This document shows, piece by piece, positions 44,511 through 52,713 of a stretch of DNA of 64,000 nt. The stretch spans positions 62,001 to 126,000 of the forward strand of contig NZ_JACHEF010000001.1 of NCBI RefSeq assembly GCF_014207355.1, read 5' to 3'. The position numbers and the translations under genes are program-made. Every line of letters starts with the position of its first letter. Position 1 is the stretch's first letter. The notes under the pieces are model-generated. The model was not told where the DNA came from, did no database searches, and worked only from the letters and a program-made list of their open reading frames with translations. This stretch comes from Mesorhizobium sangaii (GTDB lineage: Bacteria > Pseudomonadota > Alphaproteobacteria > Rhizobiales > Rhizobiaceae).

Positions 44511-45422
44511 ATGAGTTGGGAGCTGCCGCCACTGGGCGCCATTCGCGTCTTTGAAGCCGCGGCGCGGCTGGGCAGTTTCACCAAGGCTGCCGAGGAACTC
44601 GGCATGACACAGTCGGCGGCCAGCTATCAGATCAAGGTGCTGGAAGAGCGCGCCGGAACGCCGCTTTTCATAAGAAAAACAAGGCAGATCGCCTTGACCG
44701 AAGCTGGACAGCAATTGGCGCCGCACGCAACGGGCGCATTCTCGGCCCTGGCCGACGCGTGGGTCGCCACAAAAGGTGGAGCGACTGGCGTGCTGTCCGT
44801 CACAACCTCGGAAACATTCGCATCGAACTGGCTGGCCGTGTGGCTTGGAACATTCCAGCTGATGCATCCCGATCTCGCCGTGAAGGTGAATACATCGTCC
44901 CGGCTGGTCGATTTCACGCGCGAGGACATGGATATCGGGATCAGAACCGGCACCGGAAAATGGCCCGGCCTGACAGCTCACTATTTGTTCAAGGCGGACT
45001 ATACGCCAATGCTCAGCCCGAAACTGGCCGAGAGCGTGGGCGGCATTCGCCACCCCGAGGACCTCTACAAGGTGGCTCTATGCTGTGCCGACGATCCCTG
45101 GTGGAAAATCTGGTTCGAAACAGCCGGCGTACCCTTCGAGCCCGATCGCGTCATCGCCGGACCGAACCTGGGTTCGCAGGCTTACGATGCAATGGCGGCG
45201 CTGACCGATCAGGGCGCCGCGATCCTGACCCGCAACATCTACAGCGCTCTGCTGGCAAAGGGCCAGTTGATACAGCCATTTGAAGTGCTGGGATCAGATG
45301 GCGACGGCTATTGGCTGGTGCATCTGGAAAGCCGCCGCAACATACCGAAGATCAAAGTGTTCCGAGACTGGGTGCTGGCCCAGACGGCTGACATACGCGA
45401 GCGCGAACTACGCCGGGGCTGA
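44511..45422 (+). CDS. LysR-type regulator, GcvA-like
   Basis: 303 residues. N-terminal winged helix (LGAIRVFEAAARLGSFTKAAEELGMTQSAAS pattern, about 8-65), then a type 2 periplasmic-binding effector domain. The family start and the TPLFIRKTRQIALTEAGQQL segment point to the GcvA group. Target genes are unclear; the divergent DUF1127 gene is the closest candidate. Confidence 0.9.
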   Translation: MSWELPPLGAIRVFEAAARLGSFTKAAEELGMTQSAASYQIKVLEERAGTPLFIRKTRQIALTEAGQQLAPHATGAFSALADAWVATKGGATGVLSVTTSETFASNWLAVWLGTFQLMHPDLAVKVNTSSRLVDFTREDMDIGIRTGTGKWPGLTAHYLFKADYTPMLSPKLAESVGGIRHPEDLYKVALCCADDPWWKIWFETAGVPFEPDRVIAGPNLGSQAYDAMAALTDQGAAILTRNIYSALLAKGQLIQPFEVLGSDGDGYWLVHLESRRNIPKIKVFRDWVLAQTADIRERELRRG

Positions 45423-45431
45423 TGGGCTGGC

Positions 45432-46544
45432 TCAGTCGGCGTCGGCGACCGAAATCCGTCCGCCGGCCCAGGCGCGCCATTGCCGTTCGTCGCCGTGGAA
45501 GACGTTGAGGTCGATGCGGCCGGTGACACCGTGCGACAGGCCGGAGCCGGAATACTGCCAGAACAGCCATTTGCGGTCGGGGTAGACCTTCGACGGATGG
45601 CGCGCCACCGCGCGCAGCCAGAACGGATAATCGAGGAATTCGCCCCTGAGATTGTCGCGGTAGAAATCGGGCGCGGTGTAGATGATGGGCCGCTGGCCGT
45701 AGTGGCGCTCCAGCTTGTCCATGAACACCTGCATCTTTTCCAGCACCTTTTCGCGCGACGGCCGCCGCTTGCAGCTGGATTCGCCGTTCCATTCGACGTC
45801 GATCACCGGCGGCAGCGCGCCATCCATCTTCGGCACGTTGCGGATGAACCAGTCGGCCTGTTCGCCCGCGGTGCGGCACCAGTAGAAGAAGTGATAGGCG
45901 CCGCGCTTCAGGCCGGCGGCGTCCGCGTTGCGCCAGTTCTTCATGAACATCGGATCGAGATGGTCGCCGCCATCGGTCGCCTTGATGTAGGCGAAGTTTG
46001 CACCCTGCGCGCGCAGCTTTTCCCAATTGACGTTGCCTTGCCAGCGCGAGACGTCGACGCCGTGCACGGCAAGGTGCCGGGGCGAGGACCGGCCGAAATT
46101 GATCGGCTTGGCGTCGCGAAAGCCGTAACGGGTGACCGGCCCGGCCAGCATGGGCGGTGCCGCGCGGCTCAGCAGCCTGGGCGGCGCCACGAGCGCAGCC
46201 GGCTCGATCGGCGGCTCGGCGCTGTCCGGCAGTTCAGGCGCCGGAAACGACACCGTCTCTTCTTCCGCCAGGCCGAAGGGCCGAGTATTTTCGGCGGCAG
46301 CATTGTCGTCTGCCAGACCATTGTCGGGCAGACCATTGTCAGGAACGGGCGCCCTTTGGGCCCTCGGCGCACTCCTGGCCATCGCCTTTGGAGCCGCGGC
46401 GATCGGCGCGGGCGGTCGTATCACGGAACTGGTGGTTTCGTTCGACGGTTTCTGCAAATCCAGCGCGTCGACGCCGGCCGTCGAGGTACAGCCGGCAAGG
46501 CATAGCGATGCGATCAAAAAACTGATGGCGCCCGGAATCCGCAT
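45432..46544 (-). CDS. lipoprotein lysozyme, glycoside hydrolase family 25
   Basis: 370 residues. Lipobox CLAGC (Cys19), a 120-residue Pro/Ala-rich linker with a short repeat PDNGLPDNGLADD, then a GH25 domain: GVDVSRWQGNVNWEKLRAQG, FAYIKATDGGDHLDP, the catalytic pair in VIDVEWNGES, WLFWQYSGSG. Cleaves peptidoglycan between MurNAc and GlcNAc. It is anchored in the envelope, so likely involved in cell-wall remodelling. Confidence 0.92.
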   Translation of the reverse strand: MRIPGAISFLIASLCLAGCTSTAGVDALDLQKPSNETTSSVIRPPAPIAAAPKAMARSAPRAQRAPVPDNGLPDNGLADDNAAAENTRPFGLAEEETVSFPAPELPDSAEPPIEPAALVAPPRLLSRAAPPMLAGPVTRYGFRDAKPINFGRSSPRHLAVHGVDVSRWQGNVNWEKLRAQGANFAYIKATDGGDHLDPMFMKNWRNADAAGLKRGAYHFFYWCRTAGEQADWFIRNVPKMDGALPPVIDVEWNGESSCKRRPSREKVLEKMQVFMDKLERHYGQRPIIYTAPDFYRDNLRGEFLDYPFWLRAVARHPSKVYPDRKWLFWQYSGSGLSHGVTGRIDLNVFHGDERQWRAWAGGRISVADAD

Positions 46545-46725
46545 CTGGACCTGTACTCAAAACACAACAGACCGAGGGCAAAACGACAGCCGACGGACAA
46601 ACCAGATCGAGTTATGAACGAGAAATTACCAATAAAGTTTGAATCAAGTTTTTTACGCGTGCGCCAGGCCGCGAAATCTGGCCCCCAGGGCAGTGATCGG
46701 CGGGGCAAGCGGGGTGGCAAGGCCG

Positions 46726-47514
46726 CTAGGATTTCCTGAAAACGCCGATCATCGGACCGAGATTCCAGTAGTCGTCGTTGCGGCCGATGGCCGACGCGAA
46801 CAGGCTTGATATCGTGCCGTCGAGGAACAGCGCGTTGTCACAGCCGAGCGCATCGCGAAAAAGACGGGCGAAGGCATGGAAGGTCACCGTGCCGTTCGAA
46901 ATGGCAAAGACGGCGACACCGTCCTTTCGCACGCCGACGCCGTCGCGGGTCTTGCGCGAGGTGCTGTCGGCCTGGAATTTCGGATGTAGCTTGCCGTCGA
47001 TCACCAGCATCGGCCCGGATTGCGTCGCATAATCGAGCGGCGGCCGCTTTTTCAGAAAATCCCTGGTGGAGCGGACCGCGGCCCTGCCGTTGCTCATGTA
47101 GAAAATGCCGTTCGGCTGCAGGGAAAAATTGCCGCTTCCCGATCCCGTTTTCACCGATGCCATTTCCTTGCCGCGCTCAACATACAGACCGACCGGATCG
47201 AGGTTCGGGTGATACATGCCGGCGTTCATGGCAAACAACATGGCGCGGCTGGCCGCCTGCTGCGACGCATTGAGATTGTGCAACGATTGAAACGGCTTGC
47301 CCGCCGGATCTTTCCAGAACAGTTCAATCGAATACCGTTTCGGGTCGACCTCGCAGACGAGGTAGCTGGTCGCCTCAAAGGCGACGTCACGACATGGCGG
47401 CAGCGAAGCGACCCATTGGCCAAATCCCATGCCGAGCGCCGCCACCGACGGCAGCGCGCCCTTGGCGAGGGCCAGCAGCAGCGGCAGCGATTGCAGGAGG
47501 GTCAAGAAATTCAT
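46726..47514 (-). CDS. phosphodiester glycosidase family protein (NAGPA/DUF2233 domain)
   Basis: 262 residues with an N-terminal hydrophobic signal or anchor. The NAGPA-like core includes LFAMNAGMYHPNLDPVGLYVE, NGIFYMSNGRAAV, ATQSGPMLVIDGKL and CDNALFLDGTISSLF. Exported; relatives remove sugar-phosphate blocks or act on exopolysaccharide. Substrate unknown. Confidence 0.87.
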   Translation of the reverse strand: MNFLTLLQSLPLLLALAKGALPSVAALGMGFGQWVASLPPCRDVAFEATSYLVCEVDPKRYSIELFWKDPAGKPFQSLHNLNASQQAASRAMLFAMNAGMYHPNLDPVGLYVERGKEMASVKTGSGSGNFSLQPNGIFYMSNGRAAVRSTRDFLKKRPPLDYATQSGPMLVIDGKLHPKFQADSTSRKTRDGVGVRKDGVAVFAISNGTVTFHAFARLFRDALGCDNALFLDGTISSLFASAIGRNDDYWNLGPMIGVFRKS

Positions 47515-47588
47515 GCGCGTACCGGAATCGAAGTTCAGGAGGATCCGGTAGGGATATAGCCCGTTTCAAGCGATACTGTGAAAGTGCC

Positions 47589-48461
47589 CTAGGCAAGCCA
47601 TCCCATCGCCACGCAAAGCAGCAGGACGACGCCCAGCAGGCCGCGATAAACGACGAACGGCCAGGCTGAAAAACGCTCCAGCACGCGCATCAGCCCCCAT
47701 ATGGCGAAGAAGGCGGAAACCGAGGCGACGACCAGTCCGACGATGAGAACCGACCAGCCATGCGCGTCGAGATGGACCTTGTGCAGCTCCCAAAGCTCCT
47801 TGAGGCCGGCGAGCGCAATCGCCGGCAGCCCGAGCAGGAACGAGAACCGCGCCGCCTCGGCCCGCTTGAAGCCGAGCCCGAGCGCGGCAGTCAGGGTCGA
47901 GCCGGAACGGGAGACGCCTGGAATCAGCGCGCCGATCTGGGCGACGCCGACGAGCAGCGCGTCGGTCAGCGATGCTTCGCCGACGGTGCGCCGGTGACTG
48001 GCAAAAATCTCGGCCAGCGCCAGCAGGATCGCCATCGCGATGCAGGCCCAACCGATCACCGTCAGGCTGCGCAGCGGCGAATTGCAGGCGTTGAGCACGC
48101 CCGACAGCGCCACGCCGGCGATGACGATCGGGATCGTCGCCAGCACGATCCACAGCGCCAGACGGAAATGCCGGTCGGAGAAATCGCGCCGCGTCAGGGC
48201 CTCGAGCGAACCAAACAGGATATCCCTGACATCGCTCCAGAAATAGCTGATCACCGCGGCCAAGGCCGCAAGCTGCATGGCGGCGGAGAAGGCGGAACCC
48301 GGATCCTGCCAGCCGAGCACGGCCGGCACGATGCGCATATGGGCGGTCGAGGAAATCGGCAGCAATTCGGTGATGCCTTGCACCACGCCGAGGAACGCCA
48401 CCTTGGCGAATCCCAGGCCGACAAAGCCGGTGTCGACGCCTTGGGTGCAGATGTCTGCCAT
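47589..48461 (-). CDS. uppP: undecaprenyl-diphosphate phosphatase
   Basis: 290 residues, polytopic inner-membrane protein. Recycles the undecaprenyl carrier for peptidoglycan and polysaccharide synthesis; also called BacA in E. coli. Catalytic motifs VVQGITELLPISSTAH and LIPGVSRSGST are intact. Confidence 0.95.
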   Translation of the reverse strand: MADICTQGVDTGFVGLGFAKVAFLGVVQGITELLPISSTAHMRIVPAVLGWQDPGSAFSAAMQLAALAAVISYFWSDVRDILFGSLEALTRRDFSDRHFRLALWIVLATIPIVIAGVALSGVLNACNSPLRSLTVIGWACIAMAILLALAEIFASHRRTVGEASLTDALLVGVAQIGALIPGVSRSGSTLTAALGLGFKRAEAARFSFLLGLPAIALAGLKELWELHKVHLDAHGWSVLIVGLVVASVSAFFAIWGLMRVLERFSAWPFVVYRGLLGVVLLLCVAMGWLA

Positions 48462-48594
48462 ATCGAGCCTTTCTGTCGAACAATCGTTTGGGGCGATCCC
48501 CGCCGAGCCATAGTCTGGCGATCCCCGGAATCCAATTTACGGATTTGTAAGGCGCCGCTTGACAAGCCATGCCGTTATATTAGAATCCGCTAAT

Positions 48595-48607
48595 CTTACA
48601 CTGTAAG
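48595..48607. promoter_or_regulatory. perfect palindrome CTTACACTGTAAG
   Basis: Sits 20 nt before the acetyltransferase ATG, between divergent uppP and that gene. TGTAAGGC recurs at 48546. Candidate operator. Confidence 0.4.
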
Positions 48608-48627
48608 GCAAATGACGGAGGAGAGCC

Positions 48628-49533
48628 ATGCAGACCGCCCTGTCAGAATTGCAGCCCCTGCCCGAACCGTACCCGCCTGGCATCGCGATCGAGGACGTCT
48701 CGCACGACCTCAGCCGTATTATCGAGCACGCCGAGGTGAATGCCTGGCTCGACCTCTATGCCGCCGCGCCTGCAGATTTCGCCGCAAGTCACGGCCTTTC
48801 GATAGCGGAAGAAGACGGCCTCGCCTGGACCAGTTGCACGACGATCCCGTTCATCCACTTCAACTGCGTGAAGAATTTCGGCGTCGACAGTCCAGCCACC
48901 GAAAGCCAGCTCGACGCGCTGCTGGCGCATTACCGCGCCGCCGGCATCTCGCGGCCCTGGTTCTATGTCAATCCGCACACCGAACCATCGCGCCTCAGAT
49001 GCTGGCTCGAGGCGCGCGGTCTGCAGCGCCAGGGCGGCTGGGAACGGATTTATCGCGAGGCGGAACCGCTGTCATCCGAGCCGCTCTTCATGGCTGACGG
49101 GGTTTCAGTCGAACGTGTAACGAAGGCATCGGCAAGCGAATGGGCCGGCTTCATCGATAGCCGCTACCGGCTGCCAACCTCACCCTGGCTGATGGCTCTG
49201 GTCGACCGGAAGGGCTGGCATCACTACATGGCCAAGCGGGACGGCGCGGTGGTGGCAGTGCGCTCGCTGTTCATCGGCCCCGACGGCGCGGCCTGGAGCG
49301 GCATCGACGCGCCGGTGCCCGGCATCATGGCGCCGAGCTTCGATCTCGACGCGGTGCTTGGGGAAGCGCTGGTGCGCGACGGGATTGCGGCCGGCGCGAA
49401 ATTGTTCGTCGCCGACATCGAGGCGCCGCACGACGAACGCGACGGCCCGGCCTATCGCAACTATGCGCGCCTGGGCTTCAGGATCGCCTATTTCCGCAGC
49501 CATTACAGTTATTTGCCGGCCAGCTCCAACTGA
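48628..49533 (+). CDS. GNAT-family acetyltransferase
   Basis: 301 residues with two GNAT-like halves. The second ends in YRNYARLGFRIAYFRSHYSY, the usual C-terminal GNAT strand-helix pattern. The first half (FIHFNCVKNFGV, PWFYVNPHTEP) is a related but divergent domain. ATG after GGAGGAGAG. Substrate unknown. Confidence 0.85.
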   Translation: MQTALSELQPLPEPYPPGIAIEDVSHDLSRIIEHAEVNAWLDLYAAAPADFAASHGLSIAEEDGLAWTSCTTIPFIHFNCVKNFGVDSPATESQLDALLAHYRAAGISRPWFYVNPHTEPSRLRCWLEARGLQRQGGWERIYREAEPLSSEPLFMADGVSVERVTKASASEWAGFIDSRYRLPTSPWLMALVDRKGWHHYMAKRDGAVVAVRSLFIGPDGAAWSGIDAPVPGIMAPSFDLDAVLGEALVRDGIAAGAKLFVADIEAPHDERDGPAYRNYARLGFRIAYFRSHYSYLPASSN

Positions 49534-49539
49534 CGGCAC

Positions 49540-49737
49540 CTAACTAAGCAGCCATTGCTGGAAGCAGCTTTTGGCCACCATATGGGCCGGCGGCACTACG
49601 GGCTCGTCGACGGAAGGCCGGCGAACCCGTTCGAGCAGCATGCGCACCTGTTCGGGGCGCACACGATCGCGCTCCATCACAAGCAGGACCATCGGATCGC
49701 TCAAAAGCTCGTCCAGGGTGCTGATGCTGTCGTTCAT
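49540..49737 (-). CDS. small conserved hypothetical protein
   Basis: 65 residues: MNDSISTLDELLSDPMVLLV, then RDRVRPEQVRMLLERVRRP. A pattern I recall as common in rhizobia; function unknown. The ATG at 49737 has GAGGAG upstream; the frame to 49800 is unsupported. Confidence 0.75.
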   Translation of the reverse strand: MNDSISTLDELLSDPMVLLVMERDRVRPEQVRMLLERVRRPSVDEPVVPPAHMVAKSCFQQWLLS

Positions 49738-49953
49738 CCGTCGTCTCCTCGAATGCCGTACCCGCGCCCCGTAAATAGGGAGACAATGATGGCCCGCCAA
49801 TGACGCTTTGCCGGCTATCTCGTGTCTCTTTCGATTAAATTTTGGTCATGGTGAGCAACCGGTTCGCGCAAGCGAATTCATCGTGCCAGTGGCACGGTGA
49901 AAGGGCGGCGAACGCCGGGACGCTGCGCAGCAGCGGGGACCGGCCGATGCGCT

Positions 49954-50352
49954 TTAGCCTGGCGGCGGCGCGCCTTCATACTGCGGCAGTCCATCGTCAA
50001 GCATCACCCAGGGCTGCTTCGAGGCCGTGAAAATATGCATTTGCGGCTTGAAGGCCGTGGGATCGTCGAGCGAACCGGTGGTGATGCCGATGATGCCGGC
50101 GGAATCGCGCCGGGAAAACATCGTCGTGCCGCAGCTTGGGCAAAAGCCGCGTTTGAGGTCCGGCGAGGTGTTCACCGTCGCCAGCGGCCCCTCGATCGTC
50201 ACATCGTCGATGCGAAACAGCACGCGTGCGTTGAAGGCGGCGCCAATCACCTTCTGGCACAGCCGGCAGTGGCAGATGCGTTCGTTGATGGGGGCTGCCT
50301 CAGTGTGATAGCGCACCGCCTTGCACAGGCATCCGCCCTGGTATCTTGCCAT
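49954..50352 (-). CDS. GFA-family (glutathione-dependent formaldehyde-activating-like) protein
   Basis: 132 residues. Zinc-binding cysteines as in the family: GGCLCKAVRY, CHCRLCQK and FCPSCGTTMF. The fold is that of Gfa (DUF636). Most members are not proven to act on formaldehyde. Confidence 0.9.
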   Translation of the reverse strand: MARYQGGCLCKAVRYHTEAAPINERICHCRLCQKVIGAAFNARVLFRIDDVTIEGPLATVNTSPDLKRGFCPSCGTTMFSRRDSAGIIGITTGSLDDPTAFKPQMHIFTASKQPWVMLDDGLPQYEGAPPPG

Positions 50353-50466
50353 CGCCCTGATCCGTTGGTGGAGAGAACAAGCGGCAGGGTAATGGCGGGG
50401 CCGATTGGGTCAATTGAAAAGCTTTGATACAACTCCATCGATTATCGTGATGCGGTTGGCCTGACC

Positions 50467-51510
50467 ATGACACTGGACATCGAAACCATCGGCATTGCGG
50501 ATCTGTTCGGGCCGTCCTCGCCCGCCCGTGACCGCACCGACGCCAAGATCATGGCCGCAGCTTCGGGGATCGGCTTCATGGCTGTCCGGGACTTTCCCGG
50601 CGATGACTGGCTGACGCCGCAAAGAAGGGCGCAATTGCTGCGCGTCTTCGCGCTTCCCGACGCGGAGAAGCAGAAATTGCTGCGCTGGAATTTCGACCGT
50701 AGCAAAAAGAACGTCTATCGCGGCTGGTTCCCGCTGCAGCCGGCAGCCGTTTCCTACAAGGAAGGCATCGACATGGGACCGGACCTTGCCGAACCGGGTC
50801 TTGTCGACGCGGCTGATGCCTCGGTTTCCGACGATCCGTTGTGCGAGCCGACACCCTTACCGGCCGAAGATGCCCTGCCTGGCTGGCGCGCGGCGGCAGC
50901 GGATTACTACCGCGCGATGGAGACGGTGGGCAACGCGCTGATGCGTTCGATCGCCCGCGGACTTGGCCTGCCGGAAACAATCTTCGACGCCTGTTTCGAA
51001 GGCGGCATCTCGACGCTGCGGCTGATCCGTTACCCCTTGCGTGACGCCAGTGCCGGCGTCGACACCAGCGGACCGGAGTTTTCGGTGGTGCACAAGGGTG
51101 AGACGCGCACCATCATCGGCCGCGAGCATGCCGATTCCGGTTTTGTCACGTTGTTGGCGCAGGACGGCGTCGAGGGCTTGCAGGCAAAGAACCTAGCCGG
51201 CGAATGGATCGACGTGCCGCCGGCCAACGGCACGCTGGCGGTCAATTTTGGCCAGTTGCTGGAGCGCTGGACCGGCGAACGCGTCCGCGCAACGCGACAC
51301 CGGGTGATCGCGCCGAAAACGGCGCGCTTCTCGATCCCGTTCTTCTACGAGCCACGCGTCGACGCGGAGATCGCGCCGCTGCCGCTGACCGGCACGGATA
51401 TTTTCGAGCCGTTTCTCTACGGCGATTACCTTTGGGAAGCGGCGACGAATTTCGTCGAGATGAGTGGCATCAAGCATCTCAGGCAGCCGCGCCGCGCCAA
51501 AGCCTCATAA
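50467..51510 (+). CDS. 2-oxoglutarate/Fe(II)-dependent oxygenase, isopenicillin-N-synthase type
   Basis: 347 residues. An N-terminal DIOX_N domain (IGIADLFGPSSPARDRTDAK) and a C-terminal jelly roll with the Fe ligands in GREHADSGFVTLL (HxD) and RATRHRVIAP (distal His), plus the 2OG-binding Arg of ARFSIPFFYEP. Plausible substrates are amino acids, purines or hormones; none is indicated by neighbours. Confidence 0.92.
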   Translation: MTLDIETIGIADLFGPSSPARDRTDAKIMAAASGIGFMAVRDFPGDDWLTPQRRAQLLRVFALPDAEKQKLLRWNFDRSKKNVYRGWFPLQPAAVSYKEGIDMGPDLAEPGLVDAADASVSDDPLCEPTPLPAEDALPGWRAAAADYYRAMETVGNALMRSIARGLGLPETIFDACFEGGISTLRLIRYPLRDASAGVDTSGPEFSVVHKGETRTIIGREHADSGFVTLLAQDGVEGLQAKNLAGEWIDVPPANGTLAVNFGQLLERWTGERVRATRHRVIAPKTARFSIPFFYEPRVDAEIAPLPLTGTDIFEPFLYGDYLWEAATNFVEMSGIKHLRQPRRAKAS

Positions 51511-51562
51511 ATAAAACCACTGGCCGCCTCGATCGAGACGGCCGGCGGGGAACGGCAGGCGG

Positions 51563-51649
51563 TTACTCCGTTTCGCTGACGACCTCGCCCGGTGAAGCAA
51601 GAAGCGCTGCAGTCGAAGCAAGAATGGCGAAAATCAAGGTTTTGGACAT
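51563..51649 (-). CDS. 28-residue secreted or leader peptide
   Basis: MSKTLIFAILASTAALLASP then GEVVSETE, preceded by an excellent GGAGGAGATCGAT site. It starts 27 nt after the AHSA1 gene on the same strand. It is a signal peptide with almost no mature part, so it may be a truncated secreted protein or a true small peptide. Confidence 0.55.
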   Translation of the reverse strand: MSKTLIFAILASTAALLASPGEVVSETE

Positions 51650-51676
51650 ATCGATCTCCTCCTCGTCCCGACGGTG

Positions 51677-52162
51677 TCAAAGCGTTCTGGCGAGCTCTTC
51701 GAGCTGGTCGGTGCACTGGCCCCAGCCATCGTGGAAGCCCATTTTCTCGTGCTGCTCACGGTCGGCGACAGTCCAGTGCCGGACCCGTGCAATGTAGCGG
51801 GTCTTGCCATTGCCCTCGTCCTCGAAGGTCAGCACGCCGGTCATGAACGGCTTTTCCGATGGCTCCCATGCCTGGGTGTAGGCGTCGGTAAAGACGATCT
51901 TCTTGCCGGGAACAACTTCGAGGAAAACGCCGGGGTTGGGGAATTCATTGCCGTCTGGGCCGGCCATGACAACAAGGCTCGAGCCGCCGGTGCGCACATC
52001 CATTTCGGCGCGCGGCGTCGTCCACGGCTTTGGCGCGAACCACTGCGTCACCAGTTTCGGGTCTGTCCAGCAGCGATAGACGTTCTCGCGCGGCGCATCG
52101 ATGATGCGGGCCAGAACCAGTTCGCGGTCGTTGGCGGGAGCGATGTCGAGCTTGGCAGTCAT
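51677..52162 (-). CDS. AHSA1/SRPBCC-family protein
   Basis: 161 residues: LARIIDAPRENVYRCWTDP, LVTQWFAPKPWTTPRAEMDV, VFLEVVPGKKIVFTDAY, and the terminal helix HEKMGFHDGWGQCTDQLEEL. Helix-grip fold binding hydrophobic ligands; often linked to ArsR regulators, none here. Confidence 0.9.
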   Translation of the reverse strand: MTAKLDIAPANDRELVLARIIDAPRENVYRCWTDPKLVTQWFAPKPWTTPRAEMDVRTGGSSLVVMAGPDGNEFPNPGVFLEVVPGKKIVFTDAYTQAWEPSEKPFMTGVLTFEDEGNGKTRYIARVRHWTVADREQHEKMGFHDGWGQCTDQLEELARTL

Positions 52163-52310
52163 GATGGTGTCCTCGGTGTGCGTTTGATCTGGCTTCCGTC
52201 CCTAGGACGAACCGACGAAGCGCGAACCGACACCGCCCGCTAAAAATTCTGGGTCAGTGAAAAATTCGAGAGAATGCGTTTGCTGGATAGAGATCACGAA
52301 CGAAGGAGGG

Positions 52311-52559
52311 TCAATGGCGCTTGGCTTGCACCAGATAGGCGTCGATCTCGGTCTCGCCGAGCCATTTTGCCGCTTCCAGCCGGTGCAGGCCTTCGACTAG
52401 GACATGGCGCTTGCCGTCATGACGGACCTGGATCGGCGTCTTCAGGCCGTTTTCCAGAATGTCCTCGGCCAGATGCCGGACTGTCTCGGGATGCAGCGTC
52501 TTCTTGCGCGCTGTCGGCACGTAGATATCGTCGACCTTGACCTTCTGGATTCTCAGCAT
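52311..52559 (-). CDS. ParB/sulfiredoxin-like nuclease-domain protein
   Basis: 82 residues, only the ParB N-terminal fold: VDDIYVPTARKKTLHPETVR, LAEDILENGLKTPIQVRHDG, and VEGLHRLEAAKWLGETEI. The GLHR motif replaces GERR. No helix-turn-helix, so not a partition ParB. May act as a small nucleotide-dependent switch or nuclease. Confidence 0.85.
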   Translation of the reverse strand: MLRIQKVKVDDIYVPTARKKTLHPETVRHLAEDILENGLKTPIQVRHDGKRHVLVEGLHRLEAAKWLGETEIDAYLVQAKRH

Positions 52560-52713
52560 GCCGCCTCCGGTGGCGGAAAACGCCGCCCTTTGTGGAGATA
52601 GTCTTTTTGGCCACAGGGGCCAAGGGGCGGCTAACGAATGCTGGCCCGATGGTTTCCATTTGACGCTCGACCGCCAGATCGCCGAAATGGCGCCTTTGAA
52701 ACTTCAGGGCTTT

